A stretch of 64,000 nt of DNA from CAIOZA01 sp964464375 (GCA_964464375.1 CAYXFU010000016.1:16871-80870), one strand, 5' to 3'; positions 26,250 through 34,598 are shown, counted from the stretch's first letter. Program-made: numbers and translations. The notes: generated from the sequence alone by a model not told the origin.

Positions 26250-26897
26250 ATGAAACTAATTTTTATAGGTCCTCCCGGAGCCGGCAAAGGCACACAAGCG
26301 GCACGCATTTGTGAAGAATACAATACTGTCCAATTGTCAACAGGTGATTTGTTCAGATTGAATAGAAAGCTCGGTACGGAACTCGGCAAGAAAGCACAGC
26401 TCTACATGGATGGCGGGAATTTAGTCCCAGACGAAATTGTAATCGGTATGCTGAAAGATGAAATCATCAAACCGGAATATAGCAATGGATATATTCTCGA
26501 TGGCTTTCCACGCACAGTTAAGCAAGCTGAAGCCCTAGATGTACTCCTCGAAGAGCTTGGGGATCAACTGGATGGAGTGCTGGTTCTTTCCGTTCCGGCT
26601 GAAGCACTGATCAGCAGGCTTACAGCACGCAGAACATGCCGTTCCTGCAACAGATCCTATCATATTCTGTACAATCCTCCTATTGTTCCAGGTGTTTGCG
26701 ATTTCGATCAGGGTGAGCTCTATCAGCGCGATGACGATCAGGAAGAGGCAATCAAGAACAGGTTGAATGTATATGAGGCACAAACAAAACCTCTGATAGA
26801 TTTCTATAAGAATGAAGGCAAAGTTATGATGATAAATGGCGTTGGCGAAATCGACGAAATCTATTCATCGATAAAATCGGCTTTGGATGGGATTTGA
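26250..26897 (+). CDS. adk: Adenylate kinase
   Basis: A 215-residue enzyme that interconverts AMP, ADP and ATP. P-loop GPPGAGKGTQ (residues 7-16), AMP site LSTGDLFR, DGFPRT (84-89) and the long LID. The LID carries Cys130, Cys133, Cys150 and Asp153, a Cys3-Asp zinc set of the kind found in structural-zinc adenylate kinases. It is full length and alone; there is no secY or infA next to it. Confidence 0.97.
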   Translation: MKLIFIGPPGAGKGTQAARICEEYNTVQLSTGDLFRLNRKLGTELGKKAQLYMDGGNLVPDEIVIGMLKDEIIKPEYSNGYILDGFPRTVKQAEALDVLLEELGDQLDGVLVLSVPAEALISRLTARRTCRSCNRSYHILYNPPIVPGVCDFDQGELYQRDDDQEEAIKNRLNVYEAQTKPLIDFYKNEGKVMMINGVGEIDEIYSSIKSALDGI

Positions 26898-26919
26898 TAA
26901 AATTATTACTACTCTTATC

Positions 26920-27088
26920 AAGTATTTCAGTTTCTAAAGATGGTGCTTTTGGATGAAATGTACCAGGACCTTCATGAGGACGTTCCGGGCTCCAAATAAC
27001 ACAATTACGATTAATACATGGATGAATACACTGATATTGAGGATAGTTCTGAGCAGTTTTAACAAAAGTTACACTAGTGAATAAAATA
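26920..27088 (-). pseudogene. Coding-like fragment, unidentified
   Basis: One minus-strand frame without stops encodes VKTAQNYPQYQCIHPCINRN, then CVIWSPERPHEGPGTFHPKA and PSLETEILDKS. The composition (Cys, Trp, His and Pro spread naturally, codon-like third positions) looks like a real protein. There is no start codon, an in-frame TAG precedes it, and downstream it runs into the antisense strand of adk. I do not recognise the family. It is most likely a decayed gene piece; it could also be chance. Confidence 0.4.
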
Positions 27089-27125
27089 TTTCTCTCCCGC
27101 TAGGGAGAACAGGTCGGTAGAAAAT

Positions 27126-27216
27126 AGTTTATCTTTTGCTAAGTACCGTCCCTTCGGGACGGCAGGTGGTTTTGGGGCATTTGTTTCTACCAACATGCTG
27201 TACCTACGGCACAGAA
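27126..27216. repeat. Dispersed repeat with CCGTCCC hairpin
   Basis: CCGTCCCTTCGGGACGG (27146-27162) is a 17-bp hairpin, followed by a G-rich stretch, TTTCTACCAACATGCTGTAC and CTACGGCACAG. The order (hairpin, GGTGGTTTTGGGGC, CTACCAACATG, CCTACGG) is one I recognise from dispersed repeats in several bacterial phyla. There is only one copy in this window. Confidence 0.55.
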
Positions 27217-27305
27217 TAGAGAGATTTCTTGCTTCGTATGACCATGCTTCTTATCCGTGCAATCCTTTAATCCTTTTAATCCGCGATTCAGACATTGGGA
27301 GAATA

Positions 27306-27342
27306 CATAGATTCTTCAGTATCTACGCTACCTCTGAATGAC
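27306..27342. repeat. Half copy of the GTCATTC-family repeat
   Basis: ACATAGATTCTTCAGTATCT, then CTACCTCTGAATGAC. Only the right half of the repeat is present. Confidence 0.6.
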
Positions 27343-27437
27343 ATGCTCTATTGTGCTCTCACAGACTCTTTTGCAGGCATATTTTTGAAAAATATAAAAA
27401 TATCGTAAATAATTTTTTATAATTCACAGGAATTATT

Positions 27438-27445
27438 TATTTTTG
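27438..27445 (+). promoter_or_regulatory. Possible -7 element upstream of rpmI
   Basis: TATTTTTG fits the Bacteroidota -7 consensus TAnnTTTG. No clear -33 TTG is seen at the right distance, so support is weak. Confidence 0.3.
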
Positions 27446-27522
27446 TAGTCCTGTTGTTTACGATTGCAGGAAATCTTTACTTTTAGAGAAATAAACAACT
27501 TATATAATATAGGGTAGATAAA

Positions 27523-27720
27523 ATGCCTAAGATGAAAGTAAAAGGAGCTGCCAAGAAGCGCTTCAAACTTACCGGCTCCGGTAAGATCAAAAGAGAAAAG
27601 GCTTACATGAGCCACATTTTAACCAAGAAATCTCGCAAGACAAAGAGAAATCTACGTCAATCAACTCTTGTTCATAAATCTGATATGAGCAGAGTTACTA
27701 AAATGCTAGCTATCGGTTAA
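27523..27720 (+). CDS. rpmI: 50S ribosomal protein L35
   Basis: A 65-residue, highly basic protein with the family start MPKMKVKGAAKKRFKLTGSG and the segment KIKREKAYMSHILTKKSRK. Full length. It is followed after 75 bases by rplT. The usual upstream partner infC is not present here. Confidence 0.97.
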   Translation: MPKMKVKGAAKKRFKLTGSGKIKREKAYMSHILTKKSRKTKRNLRQSTLVHKSDMSRVTKMLAIG

Positions 27721-27795
27721 TACAATCAAACAACTGGCACGCGGGGTGAGGCTCTCCCACGGCCGTTTTATTAAACATATAACAGGAGTTATAAA

Positions 27796-28143
27796 ATGCC
27801 ACGTTCGGTAAACAAAGTAGCCGCTCATCGCAGACGTAAAGAGTTCATGAAGCACGCCAAGGGTTATTGGGGCAGAAGGAAAAACGTCTGGTCTTTAGCG
27901 AAAAATCACATTGAAAAAGGTATGCAATACGCATATCGCGACCGCAGACAAAAAAAGAGAAACTTCCGCTCACTCTGGATTATCAGAATAAATGCAGCGG
28001 CACGCCTCCATGGTACAACCTATTCGAGATTAATTCATGCGCTTAAGTTGAAGAATATCGACATCAACCGTAAGGTTCTTGCTGATTTTGCCACAACAAA
28101 GCCCGAATTGTTTACATTAATTGTAAATCAGGCAATCGGATAA
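27796..28143 (+). CDS. rplT: 50S ribosomal protein L20
   Basis: A 115-residue basic protein needed early in 50S assembly: MPRSVNKVAAHRRRKEFMKH, AKGYWGRRKNVW and the C-terminal domain with RLHGTTYSRLIHALK. AGGAG lies 8 bases before the ATG. L20 often represses its own operon by binding the leader; the 75-base rpmI-rplT spacer has GC-rich blocks (GGCACGCGGGG, CCCACGGCC), but no specific structure can be assigned by eye. Confidence 0.97.
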   Translation: MPRSVNKVAAHRRRKEFMKHAKGYWGRRKNVWSLAKNHIEKGMQYAYRDRRQKKRNFRSLWIIRINAAARLHGTTYSRLIHALKLKNIDINRKVLADFATTKPELFTLIVNQAIG

Positions 28144-28160
28144 TAGAGATTGACATTTTA

Positions 28161-28214
28161 TTCCCGCGCATTTGTCCTGTCAATATTCTGACAGCAAATT
28201 CGCGGGATTTTTTT
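28161..28214 (+). terminator. Terminator-like hairpin between rplT and pheS
   Basis: TCCCGCG pairs with CGCGGGA around an inner CTGTCAATATTCTGACAG hairpin, followed by ATTTTTTT. It should end or attenuate the rpmI-rplT transcript before pheS. Confidence 0.85.
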
Positions 28215-28221
28215 ATATTTG
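28214..28221 (+). promoter_or_regulatory. Possible -7 element for pheS
   Basis: TATATTTG matches TAnnTTTG exactly and lies 32 bases before the pheS ATG, right after the terminator. No convincing -33 element was found. Confidence 0.35.
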
Positions 28222-28253
28222 TATTTCTTATTGAGTAATTATTTTAATCTGAT

Positions 28254-29267
28254 ATGATCAACGAAATAAATTCACTTAGAGCAGAAATCGCGGCTAAACT
28301 GCCCGAGATCAAAACTATCAACGATCTGGAGAACTTCAGACTCGAGTACCTTGTCAAAAAAGGTAAGCTTACAAACCTTTTCGAGAGACTTAAAGAAGTT
28401 TCGAAAGAGGATAAACCTGTTGTTGGTAAAGAACTCAATCTGCTGAGACAGTTCACAGAGAGTGAATTTAATTCCTTGAAAGATAAATTAGAGGATACGG
28501 CTGAAAGCGTTCCGGATATTGATTTGACATTGCCCGGACGTAGAAACCGTACTGGCAGCAAGCATCCCGTGCTTCAGACAGTTCAGGGAATGGTTGATAT
28601 TTTCCAGAGTATGGGATTCACCGTCGCAGAAGGTCCTGACATCGAGGATGGTTATCATAATTTCGATGCGCTTAACTTTCCTCCCGATCATCCTGCTAGA
28701 GATATGCAGGACACATTCTTCATAAAATCAGACTCTGAGTTACTTCTCAGAACTCATACATCTCCTGTACAGATAAGAGTTATGAAGTCCCAAAAACCAC
28801 CTATCCGCTGTATCATGCCGGGCAGAGTCTATCGCAACGAATCGATAAACGCTCGTTCACTGGCAGAGTTCCATCAGATAGAAGGACTGTATATCAATAA
28901 GAAAGTTACGTTTGCCGAACTAAAGGGAACACTCATGACATTTGCCAAGAAGATGTACGGTGAGGATTCCAAGTTCAGATTCCGTCCATCATTCTTCCCA
29001 TTCACAGAACCGAGTGCCGAACTCGACATGTCCTGCTTCCTCTGCAAGGGCAAGGGATGCCGTATCTGCAAGCAGAGCGGCTGGCTCGAAATTCTTGGCT
29101 GCGGAATGGTCCATCCGAACGTACTCAGCGAATGCGGTATCGACCCCGAAGAATACTCAGGTTATGCCTTCGGTTTCGGTATTGAAAGAGTTACCCTGCT
29201 CCGCACAGGTATGGATGACATCAGGTTGCTTTATGAAAATGACATCAGGGTTCTGGAGCAATTCTAA
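28254..29267 (+). CDS. pheS: Phenylalanyl-tRNA synthetase alpha subunit
   Basis: A 337-residue class II synthetase subunit. It has an N-terminal coiled coil (about 1-85) that grips tRNA and a catalytic core with the family segments GRRNRTGSKHPVLQTVQGM and FRPSFFPFTEPSAE. The Cys-rich loop CFLCKGKGCRICKQSGW is normal for many PheS, and motif 3 is GFGIERVTLLRTGMDDIR. The terminator ahead of it suggests its own promoter. Its beta partner, pheT, is at 10469 on the minus strand. Confidence 0.97.
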   Translation: MINEINSLRAEIAAKLPEIKTINDLENFRLEYLVKKGKLTNLFERLKEVSKEDKPVVGKELNLLRQFTESEFNSLKDKLEDTAESVPDIDLTLPGRRNRTGSKHPVLQTVQGMVDIFQSMGFTVAEGPDIEDGYHNFDALNFPPDHPARDMQDTFFIKSDSELLLRTHTSPVQIRVMKSQKPPIRCIMPGRVYRNESINARSLAEFHQIEGLYINKKVTFAELKGTLMTFAKKMYGEDSKFRFRPSFFPFTEPSAELDMSCFLCKGKGCRICKQSGWLEILGCGMVHPNVLSECGIDPEEYSGYAFGFGIERVTLLRTGMDDIRLLYENDIRVLEQF

Positions 29268-29432
29268 AGATCAATTGAGATTATTTGAGGGAAAAAATCA
29301 TTTAATATTTGATTTTATTCATGTCATTTTTTTATTATATTTAATATTATCCTCATTTATACTTTAATAATATTACAAACTTTTGTAATTTATAAGCTGT
29401 TAATTTCACTAAACCTGAAAATCTATTTAACT

Positions 29433-30092
29433 GTGAAAGAAGAATACTATACCACATCGAACATTTATGACAAGGCTGACACTATAATCAATCAGTCTTA
29501 CATGACCTCCGGCAGAACCCAGTCGGACGAAATCAATGTAGAAAATTCAGCATTACTTGTTTTGGATATGCAGGATTATTTTCTCAGGGAAGAATCAAAA
29601 GCATATATTCCTTCAACAACAGCTATCTTACCTAATTTGGTTACATTAACCGAAACAATTAATGATAAGAACATACCTGTTATTTACACACGTCATGTGA
29701 ACAACTGTGAAGATGCAGGAATGATGGGAGTCTGGTGGCACAGGTTAATAGAAAGCGGCAACCCATTGTCAAATCTGAGTAGATTGTTCGATACAGATGG
29801 AAAAACTGTTATCGACAAAACTCGTTATGATGCTTTCTGGGGCACAGAACTGAATAATATCTTGAAGCAAATGGGAATCGAAAGACTTATAGTTACTGGT
29901 GTTATGACTAATTTATGTGTAGAAACCACAATCAGATCAGCATTTCAGCATGGATATGAATGTACTTTATTAGTAGATGGCACAGCAGCTTATAATTTTG
30001 ATATGCATCTGGCAACTTGTGTTAATCTTTCTTTTGGGTTTTGTAAATTGAATCTTATTTCTGAAATATTAGGAGCATTTAATGCTGAATAA
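29433..30092 (+). CDS. Isochorismatase-like cysteine hydrolase, first gene of a three-gene operon
   Basis: A 219-residue hydrolase opened by a GTG; an ATG at residue 24 is an alternative. The isochorismatase-like fold has a complete catalytic triad: Asp45 (LLVLDMQDYF), Lys129 (VIDKTRYDAFW) and Cys162 (GVMTNLCVETTIRSA). Family members hydrolyse isochorismate, nicotinamide, N-carbamoyl or related amides, so the substrate is open. Its 3' end overlaps the next gene by 11 bases. Together with that flavoprotein and an RlmN-like radical SAM protein it forms a tight operon. A shorter paralog with its own triad lies at 33864. Confidence 0.9.
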   Translation: MKEEYYTTSNIYDKADTIINQSYMTSGRTQSDEINVENSALLVLDMQDYFLREESKAYIPSTTAILPNLVTLTETINDKNIPVIYTRHVNNCEDAGMMGVWWHRLIESGNPLSNLSRLFDTDGKTVIDKTRYDAFWGTELNNILKQMGIERLIVTGVMTNLCVETTIRSAFQHGYECTLLVDGTAAYNFDMHLATCVNLSFGFCKLNLISEILGAFNAE

Positions 30093-30963
30093 ATACCAGG
30101 TAGTTGTTATTGGAGGAGGACCGGCAGGGTGTGCTTGTGCTATTCAGCTAAAACGCTACGGAATTGACTGTATAATTATAGAAAAAAACAGAATCGGCGG
30201 ACTGCTCTGGAATGCTAATCTGATCGAAAATTATATGGGATTTCCTATTGGCGTTAGGGGTAGCCAGCTAATTCAGCTTATTAATGATCATCTGGAATAC
30301 ACAAAAACCCCAATAATTTTCGATGAGGTTAAGCATTGTACTTATGCAGATTATGTCTTCACATTAAAACTAAAAGAAACTACAATCCAGGCAGATTATC
30401 TTGTTCTTGCGAATGGAACTGTTCCTAAGAAACCTTTTGCGGAAATCACTGAAGAAGCCGCTAAAAGAATGTTTTACGAAGTTGCTGACACTAATGAAAG
30501 GGCTTATCAGCATTTTGCAATCATTGGTTCCGGTGATGCTGCATTTGATTATGCTATCAATCTGTCTCAATATGGAACAAAGTCCGATATCTTTTGCAGA
30601 ACCTCTGAAATCAAGGCTATTCCACTTCTGGCAGAGAGATCAAAGACAATTCCGGGAATAAATGTTTATTTAAATCATAGTTTAACCAAAGTTGTCATTG
30701 ATGGCGAGAAGCTTAGACTAACATTCGAATCCGATGGCATGATGAAAGAAGTAGAAGTTGATTACATTATATTCGCAATTGGGCGTGAGCCTGATTTCTC
30801 GATATTTAGTGAATCAATTAACTCAAAAAGAGAAGAACTGATTAAGGAAGAAAAGCTTGTTTTTATCGGCGACTGTGTTAATGGAATGAACAGACAATCG
30901 TCAATAGCTAGCGGAATGGGCATTAATTCCGCAATGAACATTTATAGAAAAATCAACAGTTAG
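30082..30963 (+). CDS. Thioredoxin-reductase-like FAD/NAD(P) oxidoreductase without redox CxxC
   Basis: A 293-residue two-domain flavoprotein. FAD site VVVIGGGPAGCACAIQL (GGGPAG at 11-16), NAD(P) site FAIIGSGDAAFDYAINL (around 146-161) and the final FAD motif FIGDCVNGMNRQSSIASGMG. The layout is that of thioredoxin reductase, but the active CxxC expected in the NAD(P) domain is absent. It more likely passes electrons to another protein, as in ferredoxin- or flavodoxin-type reductases. It overlaps the hydrolase before it and ends one base before the radical SAM gene, so it is a candidate electron donor for that enzyme (inference). Confidence 0.88.
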   Translation: MLNKYQVVVIGGGPAGCACAIQLKRYGIDCIIIEKNRIGGLLWNANLIENYMGFPIGVRGSQLIQLINDHLEYTKTPIIFDEVKHCTYADYVFTLKLKETTIQADYLVLANGTVPKKPFAEITEEAAKRMFYEVADTNERAYQHFAIIGSGDAAFDYAINLSQYGTKSDIFCRTSEIKAIPLLAERSKTIPGINVYLNHSLTKVVIDGEKLRLTFESDGMMKEVEVDYIIFAIGREPDFSIFSESINSKREELIKEEKLVFIGDCVNGMNRQSSIASGMGINSAMNIYRKINS

Positions 30964-30964
30964 A

Positions 30965-31900
30965 ATGAAAGTAATCAGCAAAACAAGTGATAGTGAAATA
31001 GCATCTGTATTTATAGCGGAAGACAATAAAGGGAGACTACTTGAATTCGTTGAATCGACACAGCCTCCGTTTACAATTAACCAAAAATGGGTTCTGATTA
31101 TATCAACCTTGTTCGGTTGTCCGGTTGACTGTAAATTCTGCGATGCAGGAGGATCTTACAATGGCATAGTGTCATACGATCAGCTTAAATTCCAGATAGA
31201 TTATCTGATTAACAGAAGGTTCCCGGATGGTAACGTTGACACCGACAAATTCAAGATACAATTTGCAAGAATGGGCGAACCGGCATTCAATCCTAATGTT
31301 CTAAGCATACTAGAGGATTTTCCTACTTTATATAATTATAGATATTTCCTGCCATCGCTATCGACTATAGCACCTGCATCCACCGGAAGCTTTTTCGATA
31401 AACTGCTGGAAATCAAACACAAATTATATGCTGATACCTTCCAGCTCCAATTCTCGATTCACTCCACAGACATTGAACAAAGAGATCAACTGATTCCCGT
31501 AAAAAAATGGAGCTTTGAACAGATTGGGAAATATTCACAGGAATTCTTTCAACAGGGCGGAAAGAAGATTACATTGAATTTTGCTGTATCGCAGCAGAAT
31601 ATCATCGAGCCCGAAAAGATCGTCGAATACTTCGATCCCGCAATTTTCCTTATTAAATTAACACCGTTAAATCCAACATATAAAGCTTCAGCGAATGGGA
31701 TGTTCAATGTAATAAGTGGCGACGGTCAAAATTTAGAAATTGTCGAGAGATTCACATCTTGTGGCTATGATGTAATCATCAGCATTGGAGAACTTGAAGA
31801 AAACAAGATCGGCAGTAACTGCGGACAGTACATCAGCAAACACCTGGGCTGTAATGCAGAACCAGAAGATACCTACCTTTATCCATTGATAAGCGTTTAA
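30965..31900 (+). CDS. RlmN/Cfr-like radical SAM protein lacking the N-terminal domain
   Basis: A 311-residue radical SAM enzyme with the cluster motif CX3CX2C (Cys52, Cys56, Cys59 in LFGCPVDCKFCDAGG). Several segments match RlmN: RMGEPAFNPNV, LQFSIHSTDIEQRDQLIPV, the LTPLNPTY region, and Cys286 in SNCGQY, which aligns with the methyl-carrying cysteine of RlmN. Two things differ. The roughly 90-residue RlmN N-terminal domain is missing. The second catalytic cysteine, expected just before the cluster (LCVSSQVGC in RlmN), is replaced by isoleucine at about residue 45. It is probably a paralog with another substrate. It is the last gene of the operon with the hydrolase and flavoprotein. Confidence 0.85.
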   Translation: MKVISKTSDSEIASVFIAEDNKGRLLEFVESTQPPFTINQKWVLIISTLFGCPVDCKFCDAGGSYNGIVSYDQLKFQIDYLINRRFPDGNVDTDKFKIQFARMGEPAFNPNVLSILEDFPTLYNYRYFLPSLSTIAPASTGSFFDKLLEIKHKLYADTFQLQFSIHSTDIEQRDQLIPVKKWSFEQIGKYSQEFFQQGGKKITLNFAVSQQNIIEPEKIVEYFDPAIFLIKLTPLNPTYKASANGMFNVISGDGQNLEIVERFTSCGYDVIISIGELEENKIGSNCGQYISKHLGCNAEPEDTYLYPLISV

Positions 31901-31978
31901 ATTTTATACAATCAGGATTTAAGAAATCTAGTATTATGACGATACTTCTATTTAAGTTAATGTTATTTGTATAGATTC

Positions 31979-33304
31979 ATGGAAATTAATAGAATGTCGG
32001 CTTGGTTCAAGAATTTTTTGTTCAGTACCCAAGGCACAATGATATTAGAAGAGAAGATGCTAATTACTGCTATAGCAAGTGGTTGCATCACAAGCATTAT
32101 TGGTGGGATTACAAATTTACTTCTGGGTTATTCATTTATAGCGTCAATTATTCCTTGGATATTAGCTCTTGGATTGATGGTACTTTTTTATTTTGTAAGA
32201 TATCAGAAGAAATATTCCCGGATTATATTTCCTTTCATAATTTCAGCATTTTTGGGTGTAGGATTAATTTGGATTAATAATGGCGGTTACAACGGAACTA
32301 ATACTATAGTTCTTTTCACAATCTTTGTGTTGACTCTGTGTATTCTTCCAACAAACAGACTTCATTTCATCTTCATTTTCTTCGTTGTTCTCTTAGTTAT
32401 ACTTCACCTTTATCAATATCATTATCCTGATCGAATTACCAATTTTCCAAATGAAGCAACAAGATTTGCCGATACTCTATTCACTGTAATCAACGGTTCA
32501 GCATTCGTATATTTGATGATTTCGTTTCTTGTTAAGAATTACAGAAAAGAACGACAAATAGCGAATGAAAGAGGCGATCAGCTTGAAAAATTATACAAGG
32601 AAGTAAAGCAGCTGAATGAAGCAAAGGATAAATTCTTTTCGATAATTGCCCACGATCTGAAGAATCCAGTGGCTAATTTATTCCAAATATCACACCTGTT
32701 TGACGATGAGTTCGACTCAATGAACGAAGTTGAAAGAAAAGAAATGATTGGAATGATTAAAGAATCATCTGTGAGCTTGCTGGACTTGCTTAACAATCTA
32801 CTCTTCTGGTCTAGGAGTCAGCGAGATAAGATTATATTTACTCCCGAACTAATCGATGTTAATGATATTATAATTGCGAACCTAACGCTGCTAAAATTAA
32901 GTGCAGCTAATAAAAATATAAAATTGGATTTCCGTAAGAATGTAAATTGTGAGTGCTATTGCGACAAGCATCTGATCGATATTGTTTTCAGAAATCTTAT
33001 CTCAAATGCAATTAAATTTACAAATAAAGGTGGTACAATTTCAATTTTCAGTGAAACTGCTGCAGATGAAAAATTTAATTTGATTAAAATTAAAGATTGT
33101 GGCGTTGGTATCCGCGAAGAAGATATAGATAAACTGTTTCAGCTTGATTCACATGTAAAAACCAGAGGTACGAATAACGAGAAGGGAACAGGATTGGGTT
33201 TAATACTATGCAAAGAATTCGTTGAATTAAACGGCGGAAACATCTGGGTTGAAAGTGAAGTTGGTAAAGGAAGCACTTTTTATTTCACGATACCTAAAAA
33301 TTAA
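31979..33304 (+). CDS. Membrane sensor histidine kinase
   Basis: A 441-residue kinase; the ATG at 31979 is preferred over a TTG at 31967. About six hydrophobic helices lie in residues 27-185 without a visible periplasmic sensor domain. A short coil (residues 190-215) precedes HisKA with FFSIIAHDLKNPVANLF (His225). The ATPase domain has RNLISNAIKFTN (around 338-349), DCGVGI (373-378) and GTGLGL (403-408). No response regulator is adjacent. It follows the radical SAM operon by 78 bases and may or may not be co-regulated. Confidence 0.92.
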   Translation: MEINRMSAWFKNFLFSTQGTMILEEKMLITAIASGCITSIIGGITNLLLGYSFIASIIPWILALGLMVLFYFVRYQKKYSRIIFPFIISAFLGVGLIWINNGGYNGTNTIVLFTIFVLTLCILPTNRLHFIFIFFVVLLVILHLYQYHYPDRITNFPNEATRFADTLFTVINGSAFVYLMISFLVKNYRKERQIANERGDQLEKLYKEVKQLNEAKDKFFSIIAHDLKNPVANLFQISHLFDDEFDSMNEVERKEMIGMIKESSVSLLDLLNNLLFWSRSQRDKIIFTPELIDVNDIIIANLTLLKLSAANKNIKLDFRKNVNCECYCDKHLIDIVFRNLISNAIKFTNKGGTISIFSETAADEKFNLIKIKDCGVGIREEDIDKLFQLDSHVKTRGTNNEKGTGLGLILCKEFVELNGGNIWVESEVGKGSTFYFTIPKN

Positions 33305-33382
33305 GACTAAATGCTTTTAGTATTTCGTTGTTTAAGGAGAAGATGAATTTCTTCTCCTTTTCTTAATTATTTTTTGTAAGTT

Positions 33383-33751
33383 ATGATTGACAAAAAGAAA
33401 TTAAAACAAGATTATTTGAACATGGTTCCGCCAAAAGGGGTGTTTGTTTTCCGGAATGAGAAGACTGGAAGAGTATATCTGGGAAGTTCGCTCAATTTGA
33501 AGAATAAGGAAGTTAGAATTAAGTTGATGCTGAAAACCGGAAATCACTTCAACAATGCACTGCAAGAGGATTGGAACAAATACGGAGAAGATGCATTCAC
33601 TTATGAGGTAGCCGAAACATTACAGCTGAAGGATGATCCAAACTATGATTATAATGAGGATCTTGAGATACTCGAAATGCTCTTGATTGATAAGTTCAGA
33701 CCACTGGCTGAGAAATGCTATAATCAGAATGAGAAGATAAGATTGGTGTGA
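33383..33751 (+). CDS. GIY-YIG-like protein
   Basis: A 122-residue protein of a Bacteroidota-type GIY-YIG subgroup: GVFVFRNEKTGRVYLGSSLN fits the GIY...YIG pattern with a Ser-Asn after it, followed by a basic helix and an acidic C-terminal part (DDPNYDYNEDLEILEMLLID). It differs from the small nuclease at 25032 and may bind or cut DNA; activity is unproven. A half GTCATTC-family repeat lies downstream at 33827. Confidence 0.75.
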   Translation: MIDKKKLKQDYLNMVPPKGVFVFRNEKTGRVYLGSSLNLKNKEVRIKLMLKTGNHFNNALQEDWNKYGEDAFTYEVAETLQLKDDPNYDYNEDLEILEMLLIDKFRPLAEKCYNQNEKIRLV

Positions 33752-33826
33752 TCTATTTCCTAGGGTTTGCACGCTCAGTTAATCAGATTCAGCCGCTTTG
33801 TGGCAGAAAAAAATATTAAGGCACTT

Positions 33827-33851
33827 GATTCTCCACTTCGTTAAGAATGAC
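33827..33851. repeat. Half copy of the GTCATTC-family repeat
   Basis: GATTCTCCACTTCGTTAAGA, then ATGAC. It ends 12 bases before the start codon of the next hydrolase. Confidence 0.65.
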
Positions 33852-33863
33852 AGAAAAGGCAAC

Positions 33864-34412
33864 ATGGGAACAGCACTACTAATAATAGATATTCAAAACG
33901 ACTACTTCGATGGTGGAGCTAACCCTCTTGTCGATTCTGAAAAAGCGTGCATCAATGCGCGTTTGATTCTCGATGCTTTCCGTGAGGATGGAATGCCGGT
34001 AATCTTCGTACAACATATATCTAATCGACCAGACTCAACATTCTTTCTGCCATGCACTTTTGGTGCTGAGATCCATCGCGTTTTAACTCCAATTGGTAAT
34101 GAAATGGTAATCACCAAGAATTATCCAAACAGCTTCAAGAATACAGATCTGCTTGAATATCTGAGAGCAAACGAAATACATAACCTGATAATCTGCGGTA
34201 TGATGACTCACTTATGCATAGACTCAACCGTAAGAGCCGCTAAAGATCTTGGGTTTAACTGCACTCTGATCGGTGATGCCTGCGCTACAAAGAATCTGGA
34301 GATTAATGGACAGTTGGTCATTGCAGAAGTAATACAGAACAGCTTCCTTGCTGCACTTAACGGATTTTATGCAACAGTGATCAAAACTGAAGAATATTTG
34401 GGTGGAGAGTAA
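33864..34412 (+). CDS. Isochorismatase-like cysteine hydrolase, second copy
   Basis: A 182-residue enzyme. The ATG at 33864 is chosen because the sequence upstream in the same frame is repeat DNA and the family start MGTALLIIDIQNDYFDGG follows. The triad is Asp9, Lys85 (MVITKNYPNSF) and Cys118 (CGMMTHLCIDSTVRAA). It is close to the nicotinamidase/YcaC-type group. It is a paralog, not a copy, of the enzyme at 29433: length and loops differ. The substrate is unknown. Confidence 0.92.
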   Translation: MGTALLIIDIQNDYFDGGANPLVDSEKACINARLILDAFREDGMPVIFVQHISNRPDSTFFLPCTFGAEIHRVLTPIGNEMVITKNYPNSFKNTDLLEYLRANEIHNLIICGMMTHLCIDSTVRAAKDLGFNCTLIGDACATKNLEINGQLVIAEVIQNSFLAALNGFYATVIKTEEYLGGE

Positions 34413-34417
34413 AAGCA

Positions 34418-34501
34418 ATGAACAATTTAGATAAATCTGAAATAATCAACACACTTGACTCAATCACAAACCGGTGGCTGGAGTTATCAGAAAAGTTGTG
34501 A
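34418..34501 (+). pseudogene. Short truncated reading frame
   Basis: It begins 5 bases after the hydrolase stop and encodes MNNLDKSEIINTLDSITNRW, then LELSEKL. A one-base shift at the stop would extend it by EVADYRHKR. It looks like the start of a gene whose remainder has been lost to the repeats that follow. I do not recognise it. Confidence 0.35.
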
Positions 34502-34571
34502 AGTAGCTGATTACCGTCATAAGCGATAAATACATGCCAAGCACCAAAACCAACTCCGGCAATCAGAGAGT

Positions 34572-34598
34572 GAATTAATACATTGCAATTTGCGAAAT
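34572..34598 (+). repeat. 27-bp dispersed repeat, copy 2
   Basis: Identical over 27 bases to 287-313, with a similar GGAATCAT following. Confidence 0.75.

Larger units (their letters stand above)
26898..27522. other. 625-bp gap with a gene fragment and repeats
   Basis: This gap holds a coding-like fragment on the minus strand (26920-27088), a hairpin-bearing dispersed repeat (27126-27216), a half GTCATTC repeat (27306-27342), and the probable promoter and leader of rpmI. The rest shows nothing I can support. Confidence 0.6.

Noticed and set aside
28900..29120. Cysteine-rich loop in PheS as an unusual zinc site
   Set aside because: The CxxC...C..C loop is common in many bacterial PheS proteins.
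30965..31900. Calling the radical SAM protein RlmN
   Set aside because: The N-terminal domain and one of the two catalytic cysteines are missing, so the RlmN reaction cannot be assumed.
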